Part shown: positions 54,801 through 57,332 of the stretch, in pieces
How the letters are laid out: each line of letters starts with the position of its first letter
Numbering within the stretch: the stretch's first letter is position 1
NCBI GenBank assembly: GCA_008694505.1
Contig: VZDJ01007755.1
Coordinates: 11,244,596 to 11,308,595 of the forward strand
DNA length: 64,000 nucleotides
DNA from: Cyanoderma ruficeps
Lineage: Eukaryota > Chordata > Aves > Passeriformes > Timaliidae
Reading direction: 5' to 3'
The notes under the pieces: generated by a model
Told to the model about the DNA's origin: nothing
The model's input: the letters and a program-made list of their open reading frames with translations, nothing else
Databases searched by the model: none
Made by a program: the position numbers and the translations under genes

Positions 54801-56012
54801 CTCTCCTTTTGCTTTAAACTGCTCCACTAAGAGCTTTGGAAGGCTCCTGTGTCAGATTTTGCTCCCTTTGGATAGAATGGTGGCTAGGAAAAGAGAAGAG
54901 ACAGACAGGGCAAAATTTCAGCAAACCTTCTGTCAGAATCATTTTGGTCCACGTACAAGCTCTGTGAATCACCCTGCCAGCCAAAACACCAGATATCTCC
55001 CTGTGAGTTTTCCTGCTCCAGCTCAGACCTTCTGAGCAGTTTTACTGCTCCTGGCAACACATGCCTCTCCTCCCTGTCAGGCTGCTTAATCTCATACTCC
55101 TCAGTCCTACTGTTCTTTATGTTTGTCTCCACTGCTTTTAGGGTAGGGATAATATTTAAATTAATATATGCTTCTGATGGAGGATTGCTTGAAATGTACC
55201 AGCTGTAGGAGAGGCATGGAGGAAAGCTTCTTAAGAGAAACATCAAATTCAAATCTGGTGGCATTCTCAGGTTATTTATGTCAGTCTAGTCAAGTCTGGC
55301 TCAAGCCAGAATGTCTTTTAAGTTCAGTTAAAAGTACAATTAATCCCTTCCATCCTCTCTTAAAAAGTCATTTTGGATTAATCAGGGGAAAGATAGAAAA
55401 GCAAAGAAAGCAAGCCTGCTTTAAAACCATACAAATATTGAAAAGTGCAGGACTTGGGAGGAGTCCCTTTTGCGGTCAAGGCTGAACTGGAAAAGGCAGC
55501 AAAATACTTGTTATAGACCAGGAGAGCAGGTAAAGAGATCAACAGCTTGGATGTGAACAGCTGCATCCTTCTTTCAGCTCGAGACCTTTGACAAGATTGG
55601 CATATTCATGGTAAATACCCTCTAGTAAAGGATCCCTGAAACCAGCAGTCTTCACTGGCCAAGCCTTCTACAGCTCTTGAGCAGCCTCCACATCATGATC
55701 TCAAATCAAGCTTTATTTTTCAAGTGCTGTTTTGTATTTAAAAATCCTTCTCAGATTTTTTGCTTGTTTCTTTTAGTGAGAGCTTATTTTCGTGTTCTCA
55801 ATTTCAGCGATGAGCTGCGCCTGGGCCATGAGAAGTCTCCTGCTTATAATGATTTTGCAGCTGTGGCTCGTGGTAACTCCAATCATGATATCAGAGCCAA
55901 AGAGCCGGAGGATGGACTTTCAGAGGAGACCCAAGTGAGATGCCTCATCGATCAAGCGACAGACCCCAATATTCTTGGCAGAGTCTGGGAAGGATGGGAA
56001 CCCTGGATGTGA
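700..56012 (+). CDS. PRKDC: PRKDC (DNA-PKcs), 3' part of gene, 57 coding exons, 5' end outside window
   Basis: DNA-dependent protein kinase catalytic subunit, a nuclear PI3K-like Ser/Thr kinase that joins Ku70/80 at DNA double-strand breaks in non-homologous end joining and V(D)J recombination. I joined 57 exons by splice sites and by alignment to the human protein recalled from memory. All phases fit and no stop interrupts the 2,976 complete codons before the TGA at 56010-56012. Order of parts, in window residues: HEAT-rich circular cradle about 1-1740, with the S2056-type site at 898 and the T2609-type cluster near 1452-1490; caspase motif DEVD in exon 30; FAT domain roughly 1750-2400; FRB-like region 2405-2550; kinase 2560-2910, with the catalytic Lys in exon 50, GDRH and DFG in exon 54; FATC in exon 57. 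Adding about 1,158 gives the human residue number, with small drift. The start codon and about 29 exons lie upstream. All introns are GT-AG except one probable GC-AG after exon 18. Confidence 0.97.
1335..1589 (+). CDS. PRKDC: PRKDC exon 2 of window
   Basis: Acceptor CTGTCAG, donor GTGAGT. It contains [13 protein letters not shown] and [11 protein letters not shown], matching human GVSFLINTFEGGG and SGILAQPTLL. At 85 codons it is the longest exon in the window. It encodes cradle HEAT repeats. The last residues ([13 protein letters not shown]) differ from human, which has GERTVGALQVLG. Confidence 0.94.
2400..2427. repeat. Perfect 12-bp inverted repeat, 4-base loop
   Basis: AATAGCAGGACA at 2400-2411 and its exact reverse complement TGTCCTGCTATT at 2416-2427 flank the loop ATGC. 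It lies mid-intron between exons 2 and 3. Confidence 0.85.
2619..2845 (+). CDS. PRKDC: PRKDC exon 3 of window
   Basis: Acceptor TTTCTAG, donor GTAGGC. It reads [20 protein letters not shown] and [14 protein letters not shown], close to human AVAFFLESIAMHDIIAAEK and NYSKCTVVVRIMEF. It encodes cradle helices and ends in phase 0 with Trp-Lys. Confidence 0.94.
3048..3100. repeat. Degenerate (TCTCTATTTG)n tandem repeat
   Basis: Four to five imperfect copies of a TCTCTATTTG-like unit in the intron after exon 3. It is a simple pyrimidine-rich repeat with no visible function. Confidence 0.7.
3523..3731 (+). CDS. PRKDC: PRKDC exon 4 of window
   Basis: A long T-rich tract precedes the acceptor AG; donor GTAAGT. 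It reads [17 protein letters not shown] and [20 protein letters not shown]. The human counterpart has [20 protein letters not shown]. It ends in phase 2, with Ser split across the intron. Confidence 0.93.
3851..3983 (+). CDS. PRKDC: PRKDC exon 5 of window
   Basis: Acceptor TCTCTTTAG, donor GTAATT. It reads [20 protein letters not shown] and [19 protein letters not shown]. The human match is [20 protein letters not shown] and SACKQLHRAGLLHNILPSQ. It ends in phase 0. Confidence 0.93.
5037..5177 (+). CDS. PRKDC: PRKDC exon 6 of window
   Basis: Acceptor TTTCCATAG, donor GTAGGA. It reads [20 protein letters not shown] then [20 protein letters not shown]. Compared with human ([23 protein letters not shown]) the exon lacks about seven residues at its start, a short length difference in a loop between HEAT helices. 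It is 47 codons in phase 0. Confidence 0.92.
5242..5255. repeat. Poly-G run with an ambiguous base
   Basis: A run of 11 G, one N at 5253 and two more G, in the intron after exon 6. The N marks an unresolved homopolymer length, not a biological feature. Confidence 0.9.
5348..5551 (+). CDS. PRKDC: PRKDC exon 7 of window
   Basis: Acceptor GATTTTCAG, donor GTATTG. It reads [20 protein letters not shown] and [20 protein letters not shown]. Human has [20 protein letters not shown]. It is 68 codons in phase 0 at both ends, in the Leu-rich cradle region. Confidence 0.94.
6950..7135 (+). CDS. PRKDC: PRKDC exon 8 of window
   Basis: Acceptor TTCCTTGCAG, donor GTAGGT. It reads [32 protein letters not shown] and [13 protein letters not shown]. 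Human has [19 protein letters not shown] and KMAVLALLAKILQ. It is 62 codons, phase 0. Confidence 0.95.
8076..8180 (+). CDS. PRKDC: PRKDC exon 9 of window
   Basis: Acceptor GTCTTTCCAG, donor GTAAAT. A short 35-codon exon reading [20 protein letters not shown]. Human has [20 protein letters not shown]. It is phase 0 at both ends, so skipping it would not break the frame. Confidence 0.94.
9162..9329 (+). CDS. PRKDC: PRKDC exon 10 of window
   Basis: A strong polypyrimidine tract and CTTCAG acceptor; donor GTCAGT. It reads [20 protein letters not shown] and NNYVDCTKK. Human has [20 protein letters not shown] and NNYVDCMKK. It is 56 codons in phase 0. Confidence 0.95.
9619..9746 (+). CDS. PRKDC: PRKDC exon 11 of window
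   Basis: Acceptor CTTCTTCAG, donor GTGGGT. It reads [20 protein letters not shown] and [16 protein letters not shown]. The first 14 residues are identical to human. It ends in phase 2, with Arg split. Confidence 0.96.
10663..10708. repeat. Overlapping direct and inverted repeats upstream of exon 12
   Basis: The 14-base unit ACATAAGTGAAGTC occurs at 10670-10683 and 10695-10708. ATAAGTGA (10663-10670) and TCACTTAT (10682-10689) form an 8-bp inverted repeat. It lies 41 bases before the exon 12 acceptor-exon boundary. Confidence 0.7.
10750..10957 (+). CDS. PRKDC: PRKDC exon 12 of window
   Basis: Acceptor CTTGTTTAG, donor GTATGA. It reads [20 protein letters not shown] and ends NSRFTK. Human has [20 protein letters not shown] and KSRFTK. 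The first ~20 residues are more diverged than the core. Confidence 0.96.
11929..12107 (+). CDS. PRKDC: PRKDC exon 13 of window
   Basis: Acceptor TGTTTCTAG, donor GTAAGA. It reads [20 protein letters not shown] and [16 protein letters not shown]. Human has [20 protein letters not shown] and [16 protein letters not shown]. It ends in phase 2 within Lys. Confidence 0.96.
13175..13343 (+). CDS. PRKDC: PRKDC exon 14 of window
   Basis: Acceptor TATTTAAG, donor GTGAGA. It reads [33 protein letters not shown] and [10 protein letters not shown]. It is nearly identical to human, which makes it one of the most conserved cradle exons. Confidence 0.97.
13843..13908 (+). CDS. PRKDC: PRKDC exon 15 of window (66 nt)
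   Basis: The shortest coding exon in the window: 22 codons reading [20 protein letters not shown]. Acceptor GGTTTGCAG, donor GTGAGT. Human has [20 protein letters not shown]. It is too short to stand out as an open frame; alignment and phase (0 at both ends) place it. Confidence 0.95.
14359..14431 (+). CDS. PRKDC: PRKDC exon 16 of window
   Basis: Acceptor CTGTTTAG, donor GTATGA. It reads [20 protein letters not shown] and then NSSQ, ending in phase 1. Human has [20 protein letters not shown]. It leads into the flexible region that carries the S2056-type phosphorylation cluster. Confidence 0.94.
14651..14799 (+). CDS. PRKDC: PRKDC exon 17 of window, S2056-type autophosphorylation (PQR) cluster
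   Basis: Acceptor CCTGTCTAG, donor GTAATT. It reads [20 protein letters not shown] then SSQD. The Ser codon at 14758-14760 followed by Gln is the counterpart of human S2056, the main PQR-cluster autophosphorylation site that restrains end processing. A second SQ, in EEMSQ, is also shared with human. It ends with the basic RFRRK. Confidence 0.96.
15975..16112 (+). CDS. PRKDC: PRKDC exon 18 of window, probable GC donor
   Basis: The acceptor follows a run of about 12 T. It reads [20 protein letters not shown] and [12 protein letters not shown]. The next exon starts in phase 0, so this exon must end after Lys at 16103 (AAA|GTGGAG, a poor donor) or after Glu at 16112 (GAG|GCCAGT, a GC donor with good flanks). 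Human EEDSVP aligns with EE+GTVP, which favours 16112. The true end is uncertain by nine bases. Confidence 0.82.
16310..16429 (+). CDS. PRKDC: PRKDC exon 19 of window
   Basis: Acceptor AAATTTCAG, donor GTGAGT. It reads [20 protein letters not shown] and [15 protein letters not shown]. Human has [20 protein letters not shown] and NIRLFLAKLVINTEE. It is 40 codons, phase 0. Confidence 0.95.
17330..17473 (+). CDS. PRKDC: PRKDC exon 20 of window
   Basis: Acceptor CTCCGTAG, donor GTAAGG. It reads [20 protein letters not shown] and [20 protein letters not shown]. It is almost identical to human across 48 codons, phase 0. Confidence 0.97.
17702..17853 (+). CDS. PRKDC: PRKDC exon 21 of window
   Basis: Acceptor TTTTTGTAG, donor GTAAAC. 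It reads [20 protein letters not shown] and [20 protein letters not shown]. Human has [20 protein letters not shown]. It ends in phase 2 within the codon after PY. Confidence 0.97.
18422..18553 (+). CDS. PRKDC: PRKDC exon 22 of window
   Basis: Acceptor AATCCAACAG, donor GTGAGA. It reads [20 protein letters not shown] and [17 protein letters not shown]. Human has [20 protein letters not shown] and QLLGIVMANDLPPYDPQ. It ends in phase 2. Confidence 0.96.
18980..19091 (+). CDS. PRKDC: PRKDC exon 23 of window
   Basis: Acceptor TTGTGCTAG, donor GTAAGT. It reads [20 protein letters not shown] and [17 protein letters not shown]. Human has [20 protein letters not shown]. It is 37 codons after the split Arg and ends in phase 0. 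Confidence 0.96.
19358..19373. repeat. Poly-G run with an ambiguous base
   Basis: A G run interrupted by N at 19370 in the intron after exon 23. It is the same kind of homopolymer uncertainty as at 5253. Confidence 0.9.
20473..20597 (+). CDS. PRKDC: PRKDC exon 24 of window
   Basis: Acceptor CATTTTCAG, donor GTATGT. It reads [20 protein letters not shown] and [18 protein letters not shown]. Human has [20 protein letters not shown] and FIVCLNKVTKSFPPLADR. Confidence 0.96.
20690..20839 (+). CDS. PRKDC: PRKDC exon 25 of window
   Basis: The acceptor GTGTTAAG has a weak pyrimidine tract; donor GTAAGT. It reads [20 protein letters not shown] and [17 protein letters not shown]. Human has [20 protein letters not shown]. 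It lies only 92 bases after exon 24. Confidence 0.95.
21228..21401 (+). CDS. PRKDC: PRKDC exon 26 of window
   Basis: Acceptor CTTCTTTTAG, donor GTGTGT. It reads [40 protein letters not shown] and MWIYDNYR. Human has [20 protein letters not shown] and MWIHDNYR. It ends in phase 2. Confidence 0.97.
22240..22338 (+). CDS. PRKDC: PRKDC exon 27 of window
   Basis: Acceptor CTACCATCAG, donor GTGAGT. It reads [20 protein letters not shown] and [13 protein letters not shown]. Human has [20 protein letters not shown] and LIQGLIDENPGLQ. The upstream intron happens to be open in the same frame, which makes a misleading longer open frame from 22067. Confidence 0.95.
23009..23219 (+). CDS. PRKDC: PRKDC exon 28 of window
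   Basis: Acceptor CCTTTACAG, donor GTGAAT. It reads [39 protein letters not shown] and [11 protein letters not shown]. It is very close to human. It ends in phase 0, directly before the disordered T2609-type cluster. Confidence 0.97.
23778..23967 (+). CDS. PRKDC: PRKDC exon 29 of window, T2609-type autophosphorylation (ABCDE) cluster
   Basis: Acceptor ATTTGTAG, donor GTAAGT. It begins [20 protein letters not shown] and DTQ, then a Ser/Gln-rich linker. TQ at 23841-23846 matches human T2609. The next human site, S2612 followed by Gln, reads Ala-Ser-Pro here. NLSQ lies near the T2620 position, and ATQ and PTQ match T2638 and T2647. This loop is phosphorylated by ATM and DNA-PK itself to allow Artemis access and end processing (known from human). 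Confidence 0.94.
24316..24531 (+). CDS. PRKDC: PRKDC exon 30 of window, contains DEVD caspase motif
   Basis: Acceptor TTTTACAG, donor GTCTGT (weak). It reads [20 protein letters not shown] and [20 protein letters not shown] then DSKTK. Human has [18 protein letters not shown] then DNKVK. DEVD at 24507-24518 matches the caspase-3 site that inactivates human DNA-PKcs in apoptosis. The Ser-rich run after AEYA is more acidic and longer in Ser than in human. Confidence 0.95.
25822..25934 (+). CDS. PRKDC: PRKDC exon 31 of window
   Basis: Acceptor TTCCCTAG, donor GTTTGT. It reads [20 protein letters not shown] and [11 protein letters not shown], a strongly basic helical stretch. Human has [20 protein letters not shown]. 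Confidence 0.95.
26806..26931 (-). mobile_element. CR1 LINE fragment, antisense, in intron before exon 32
   Basis: A stretch reading toward CTCCTGGCACATTTTGAGG and CCATTTCC is the reverse complement of the CR1 region that I know as GGAAATGGCCTCAAGTTGTG in other avian copies. It is diverged and short, and its left limit is uncertain. It ends about 30 bases before the exon 32 acceptor. Confidence 0.65.
26964..27095 (+). CDS. PRKDC: PRKDC exon 32 of window
   Basis: Acceptor GCATTTCAG, donor GTCTGT. It reads [20 protein letters not shown] and [20 protein letters not shown]. Human has [20 protein letters not shown] and [23 protein letters not shown]1 fragment ends about 30 bases upstream of its acceptor. 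It is 44 codons, phase 0. Confidence 0.96.
28248..28427 (+). CDS. PRKDC: PRKDC exon 33 of window
   Basis: Acceptor AATTTACAG, donor GTGAGT. It reads [20 protein letters not shown] and [20 protein letters not shown]. Human has [20 protein letters not shown] and [20 protein letters not shown]. It is 60 codons, phase 0, and precedes the longest intron in the window. Confidence 0.96.
28428..31704 (+). other. PRKDC: PRKDC intron 33, longest in window
   Basis: A 3.3 kb intron between the last cradle exon and the first FAT exon. I see no exon, no CR1 and no RNA gene in it; it is AT-rich unique-looking sequence with donor GTGAGT and acceptor TTTTACAG. The open frames of 60-100 codons inside it match nothing I recognise. 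Confidence 0.7.
31705..31913 (+). CDS. PRKDC: PRKDC exon 34 of window, entry into FAT domain
   Basis: Acceptor TATTTTACAG, donor GTAAAT. It reads [40 protein letters not shown] and [13 protein letters not shown]. Human has [20 protein letters not shown] and [20 protein letters not shown]. The TPR-like FAT domain, which wraps the kinase, begins about here. Confidence 0.96.
32348..32486 (+). CDS. PRKDC: PRKDC exon 35 of window (FAT)
   Basis: Acceptor TTTACTAG, donor GTAAAA. It reads [20 protein letters not shown] and [19 protein letters not shown], a TPR-like helical pair. Human has [20 protein letters not shown] and ALLAEARSDYSEAAKQYDE. Confidence 0.96.
32916..33104 (+). CDS. PRKDC: PRKDC exon 36 of window (FAT)
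   Basis: Acceptor TTCTCTAG, donor GTTTTT. It reads [20 protein letters not shown] and [20 protein letters not shown]. Human has [20 protein letters not shown] and [20 protein letters not shown]. It is 63 codons, phase 0. Confidence 0.97.
33623..33847 (+). CDS. PRKDC: PRKDC exon 37 of window (FAT)
   Basis: Acceptor ACTTTGTAG, donor GTAATA. It reads [31 protein letters not shown] ([20 protein letters not shown]) and [13 protein letters not shown]. Human has [20 protein letters not shown]. It is 75 codons, phase 0. Confidence 0.97.
34465..34573 (+). CDS. PRKDC: PRKDC exon 38 of window (FAT)
   Basis: Acceptor CTTTTCAG, donor GTAAAG. It reads [20 protein letters not shown] and [16 protein letters not shown]. 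Human has [20 protein letters not shown] and QALTEIQEFISFISKQ. It ends in phase 1. Confidence 0.96.
35262..35373 (+). CDS. PRKDC: PRKDC exon 39 of window (FAT)
   Basis: Acceptor GATTTCTAG, donor GTAAAA. It reads [20 protein letters not shown] and [11 protein letters not shown]. Human has [20 protein letters not shown], then the same [11 protein letters not shown]. Confidence 0.97.
35487..35524. repeat. Poly-T run with ambiguous bases
   Basis: About 20 T, CG, then NN at 35511-35512 and another T run in the intron after exon 39. It may be the tail of an antisense retroposon, but no body is recognisable, so I call it a simple repeat. Confidence 0.85.
36943..37132 (+). CDS. PRKDC: PRKDC exon 40 of window (FAT, acidic loop)
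   Basis: Acceptor GCCCTGCAG, donor GTGAAT. It reads [20 protein letters not shown], then an acidic Gly-rich loop with two MEVD motifs, then [17 protein letters not shown]. Human keeps the flanks and an acidic loop of different sequence. It ends in phase 0. Confidence 0.96.
38233..38407 (+). CDS. PRKDC: PRKDC exon 41 of window (FAT)
   Basis: Acceptor TGAATACAG, with a poor pyrimidine tract; donor GTAAAC. It reads [40 protein letters not shown] and [11 protein letters not shown]. Human has [20 protein letters not shown] and VLTVLKTVSLL. The start is set by the NSF/NNF match; 38233 also fits phase 0 from exon 40. Confidence 0.93.
38493..38683 (+). CDS. PRKDC: PRKDC exon 42 of window (FAT)
   Basis: Acceptor TTCCAACAG, donor GTAAAC. 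It reads [32 protein letters not shown] and [14 protein letters not shown]. Human has [20 protein letters not shown]. The upstream intron is only 85 bases. Confidence 0.96.
39366..39690 (-). mobile_element. CR1 LINE 3' end, antisense, in intron before exon 43
   Basis: The + strand begins TAGAATCATGGAATGGTTTG, the reverse complement of the usual CR1 3' terminus. Read on the minus strand it encodes the tail of the reverse-transcriptase ORF, with [20 protein letters not shown] and [20 protein letters not shown] still legible. It is 5'-truncated as is normal for CR1. It is a defence-neutral genomic repeat, not an active element. Confidence 0.92.
40040..40620 (+). mobile_element. CR1 LINE 3' end, sense, in intron before exon 43
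   Basis: It carries the CR1 landmarks GTCCAGTTCTGGGCCCCTCA, GGTCAGGGTTGGTCTCTTCT and GTGGAGTCACCATCTCTGGA, and ends in CTTCTGTGATTCTGTA. It is of a different subfamily and more decayed (frames broken) than the antisense copy 350 bases upstream. Confidence 0.9.
41099..41279 (+). CDS. PRKDC: PRKDC exon 43 of window (FAT)
   Basis: Acceptor GAATTTTAG, donor GTTAGT. It reads [20 protein letters not shown] and [20 protein letters not shown]. Human has [20 protein letters not shown] and [20 protein letters not shown]. The upstream intron carries two CR1 copies. It ends in phase 1. Confidence 0.96.
41799..41959 (+). CDS. PRKDC: PRKDC exon 44 of window (FAT)
   Basis: Acceptor TCTTGGCAG, donor GTTAGT. 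It reads [20 protein letters not shown] and [20 protein letters not shown]. Human has [20 protein letters not shown] and [20 protein letters not shown]. Confidence 0.97.
43268..43479 (+). CDS. PRKDC: PRKDC exon 45 of window (end of FAT)
   Basis: Acceptor TTTTTGCAG, donor GTGACT. It reads [40 protein letters not shown] and KNKEFVER. Human has [20 protein letters not shown] and [20 protein letters not shown]. Confidence 0.97.
44490..44577 (+). CDS. PRKDC: PRKDC exon 46 of window (FRB-like region)
   Basis: Acceptor TTTTAAAG, donor GTAAAG. A short exon reading [20 protein letters not shown] and LSNPVMIFK. Human has [20 protein letters not shown] and LSNPELLFK. It is 29 codons after the split Arg. 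Confidence 0.95.
45275..45418 (+). CDS. PRKDC: PRKDC exon 47 of window (FRB-like region)
   Basis: Acceptor CTCTTTGCAG, donor GTATAT. It reads [40 protein letters not shown] and RKRFIQ. Human has [20 protein letters not shown] and [20 protein letters not shown]. It is 48 codons, phase 0. Confidence 0.96.
46313..46374 (+). mobile_element. CR1 LINE 3' terminal stub
   Basis: About 60 bases matching only the CR1 3' tip: TTGGACTCGGTGAACTTAAA, GGTCTTTTCCAACC and TTCTATGATTCTAT. A strongly 5'-truncated insertion in the intron before exon 48. Confidence 0.8.
47831..48030 (-). mobile_element. CR1 LINE 3' end, antisense, before exon 48
   Basis: The + strand begins TCATAGAGTCACTGAATGAT and contains GGTTGGAAGTGACCTTAAAG, then CTTCTCTGGGCAACCTGTTC and TTTCTTCCTAATATCT. 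This is the reverse complement of a CR1 3' end with a small internal deletion. It ends about 100 bases before the exon 48 acceptor. Confidence 0.9.
48130..48334 (+). CDS. PRKDC: PRKDC exon 48 of window (before kinase domain)
   Basis: Acceptor GATTGTTAG, donor GTAAGT. It reads [40 protein letters not shown] and LEVPG. Human has [20 protein letters not shown] and [20 protein letters not shown]. An antisense CR1 fragment ends about 100 bases upstream. Confidence 0.96.
48875..48942 (+). CDS. PRKDC: PRKDC exon 49 of window (kinase N-lobe start, 68 nt)
   Basis: Acceptor CAACTTCAG, donor GTATGT. It reads [20 protein letters not shown] and ER. Human has [20 protein letters not shown]. It is too small to show as an open frame; phases (1 in, 0 out) and alignment place it. 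Confidence 0.95.
49214..49434 (+). CDS. PRKDC: PRKDC exon 50 of window (kinase N-lobe, catalytic Lys)
   Basis: The acceptor follows TCTTTTTCCAAG; donor GTAGGT. It reads [20 protein letters not shown] then [20 protein letters not shown]. The Lys codon at 49295-49297 is the ATP-binding Lys of the PI3K-like kinase fold. [10 protein letters not shown] is invariant in the family. The exon ends in phase 2 after VIPMTTR. Confidence 0.98.
49751..49843 (+). CDS. PRKDC: PRKDC exon 51 of window (kinase)
   Basis: Acceptor TTTGTTACAG, donor GTGATG. It reads [20 protein letters not shown] and [10 protein letters not shown]. Human has [20 protein letters not shown] and MSQEEKAAYL. It encodes the hinge and start of the C-lobe; a 1.9 kb intron follows. 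Confidence 0.96.
49844..51749 (+). other. PRKDC: PRKDC intron 51
   Basis: A 1.9 kb intron inside the kinase-coding part. I found no repeat or exon in it. A run TTTTTTTTTTAATTAATG near 49938 is simple sequence. Confidence 0.65.
51750..51839 (+). CDS. PRKDC: PRKDC exon 52 of window (kinase)
   Basis: Acceptor TTGTCCCCAG, donor GTAGGT. It reads [20 protein letters not shown] and [10 protein letters not shown]. Human has [20 protein letters not shown] and DVGAYMLMY. It is 90 nt, phase 2 in and 2 out. It is the most diverged kinase exon. Confidence 0.93.
53067..53138 (+). CDS. PRKDC: PRKDC exon 53 of window (kinase, 72 nt)
   Basis: Acceptor GCTTTGCAG, donor GTAAGT. It reads [20 protein letters not shown] and DLL. 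Human has [20 protein letters not shown] and DLL. The downstream intron is only 79 bases. Confidence 0.95.
53218..53419 (+). CDS. PRKDC: PRKDC exon 54 of window (kinase catalytic and activation loops)
   Basis: Acceptor GGTTTTTTCAG, donor GTATTT. It reads [37 protein letters not shown] and [13 protein letters not shown]. The catalytic Asp of GDRH is at 53330-53332, the Asn at 53345-53347 and the DFG Asp at 53387-53389, so the active site is intact. Human has DFGHAFGSATQ: His is Tyr and Ser is Ala here, while the T3950-type ATQ is kept. Confidence 0.98.
53857..54045 (+). CDS. PRKDC: PRKDC exon 55 of window (kinase C-lobe)
   Basis: Acceptor CTTGGCTAG, donor GTGGGG. It reads [40 protein letters not shown] and [11 protein letters not shown]. 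Human has [20 protein letters not shown]. It is 63 codons, phase 0. Confidence 0.97.
54653..54792 (+). CDS. PRKDC: PRKDC exon 56 of window (kinase to FATC linker)
   Basis: Acceptor TCTCCTTAG, donor GTAAGA. It reads [40 protein letters not shown] and NPAIIT. Human has [20 protein letters not shown] and [20 protein letters not shown]. It ends in phase 2 within Cys. Confidence 0.97.
55808..56012 (+). CDS. PRKDC: PRKDC exon 57 of window, last coding exon with FATC and stop
   Basis: Acceptor CAATTTCAG. It reads [40 protein letters not shown] and [16 protein letters not shown], then TGA at 56010-56012. Human ends in [16 protein letters not shown], so the C-terminus is at the family position. The FATC tail packs on the kinase and is needed for activity (known from family). 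Confidence 0.98.
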
Positions 56013-56180
56013 GGAACTGCCATCTACAACCCTGTCTGCCAGGGGCCCTGAACCCTGAAACACAGCTGCAACCAGATCAGAAATTTTAAGGCCAAAAAGG
56101 AAAAAAACTCTTAACTATTTTTATCACCAGTTAACTTGGCCAATAGAGAAAATAAACTTTTTGTATTAAAGCTGTATACA
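56013..56180 (+). terminator. PRKDC: PRKDC 3' UTR and poly(A) signals
   Basis: A short 3' UTR follows the TGA. AATAAA lies at 56151-56156 and ATTAAA at 56165-56170, so cleavage probably falls between about 56170 and 56195, followed by a T-rich stretch at 56189-56220. No other coding signal is present. The exact end needs transcript data. Confidence 0.75.
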
Positions 56181-56802
56181 AACAGTGATTTTTATTTCTC
56201 TATTTTTAATTATTTTTCTTGTGTGTGGTTCTGTAACAAAGCAGATTGATTTACAAAGCACTGAGATCCTTCAGTGGAAAGCACAGATTCATACCCCACA
56301 AACTTGTGGGCATCAGAGAAGTGATGTAGTGAATCTATGCTTTTCTTTTGCAGAGACCTTGATGACAATCAACTGAAACCATTCTGCAGCCACATATTAT
56401 TTGTAGTTAAAACTTGAAGATTTTCATATCAGTAGTATCAGTGGACCACATGGTGAAATGAAACAGAAAATGGCTCTTAGCTCTAGATAACACCTAAAGT
56501 ATCTGAACAGCTTTTTCATTATTGGACAACGAGATAGTAATGAAGAGACTGTTTTTAGCAGTTAGAGGTTATACCCTGTTATCTTTGTCCTTTGGAAGTC
56601 TGCACTGCTCACACTGTTATTTCCAAATTATTGTTTGGCCCAAGCCAGAAGTAGTCACTGCCGACGGAGCTGAGCACAGTAAGCTTCTTGGCATAACTGC
56701 AGCACAGCACAGGAATGTGTACTGCACTTTGGAATTTGCTTATGCCAAACTGTGGAGGTTGTGCCAGATGTGACTCTTCGTCTCCAGCAGCCAGTTCTCA
56801 GG

Positions 56803-57326
56803 TGTGCTGGGTTTGGCTGGGATTGAGTTCATTTTCTTCATAGTAGCTGGAGTGGGGCTGTGGTTTGGATTTGTGCTGGAAACTGGTGATAACACAGGGA
56901 TGTTTCATTATTGCTGAGCGGAGCTTGCACAGAGACAAGGCCTTTTCTGCCTCTCAGAACATGAGGAGCCCAGGGGTGCACAGCCAGGGTAGCTGACTCC
57001 AACTGACCCAAGGGCTATCACATGCCACAGGATGTCATGCTCAGCATGTAAAGCTGGGGGAAGAAGGAGAAAGAGGGGAGATGTTCAGAGTCATGGTGTT
57101 TGTCTTCCCAAACTCACTGTCATCCCAGCTTTCCAGGGGAGGGCTGACCACCAGCCTGCCCATGGGAAGTGGTGAATGAATTCCTGGGTTTGCTTTGCTT
57201 GTATGCACAGCTTTTGCTTTTAATCTCAGCCCCCGAGTCTTCTCACTCTCCAGTTCTCTCTGGGGGGATTGAGGAGCAGCTCTGTGGGGCTGAGCTCCCG
57301 GCTGAGGTTAAAATGCAGCATGGGCA
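56803..57326 (+). mobile_element. Solo LTR of an avian endogenous retrovirus, downstream of PRKDC
   Basis: It begins TGTGCTGGGTTTGGCTGGGA and ends near CATGGGCA; TCAGG occurs directly before it (56798-56802) and just after it (57328-57332), a candidate 5-base target duplication. Internal landmarks such as GGAAACTGGTGATAACACAG and AAAGCTGGGGGAAGAAGGAG resemble an LTR family I recall as common in songbirds. No gag, pol or env sequence adjoins it, so it is a solo LTR left by recombination. The family name and exact 3' edge need a repeat-library search. Confidence 0.78.
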
Positions 57327-57332
57327 GTCAGG

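Noticed and set aside
54884..55264. 126-codon minus-strand open frame in intron 56
   Set aside because: It lies in an intron, resembles no family I know and has no flanking signals.
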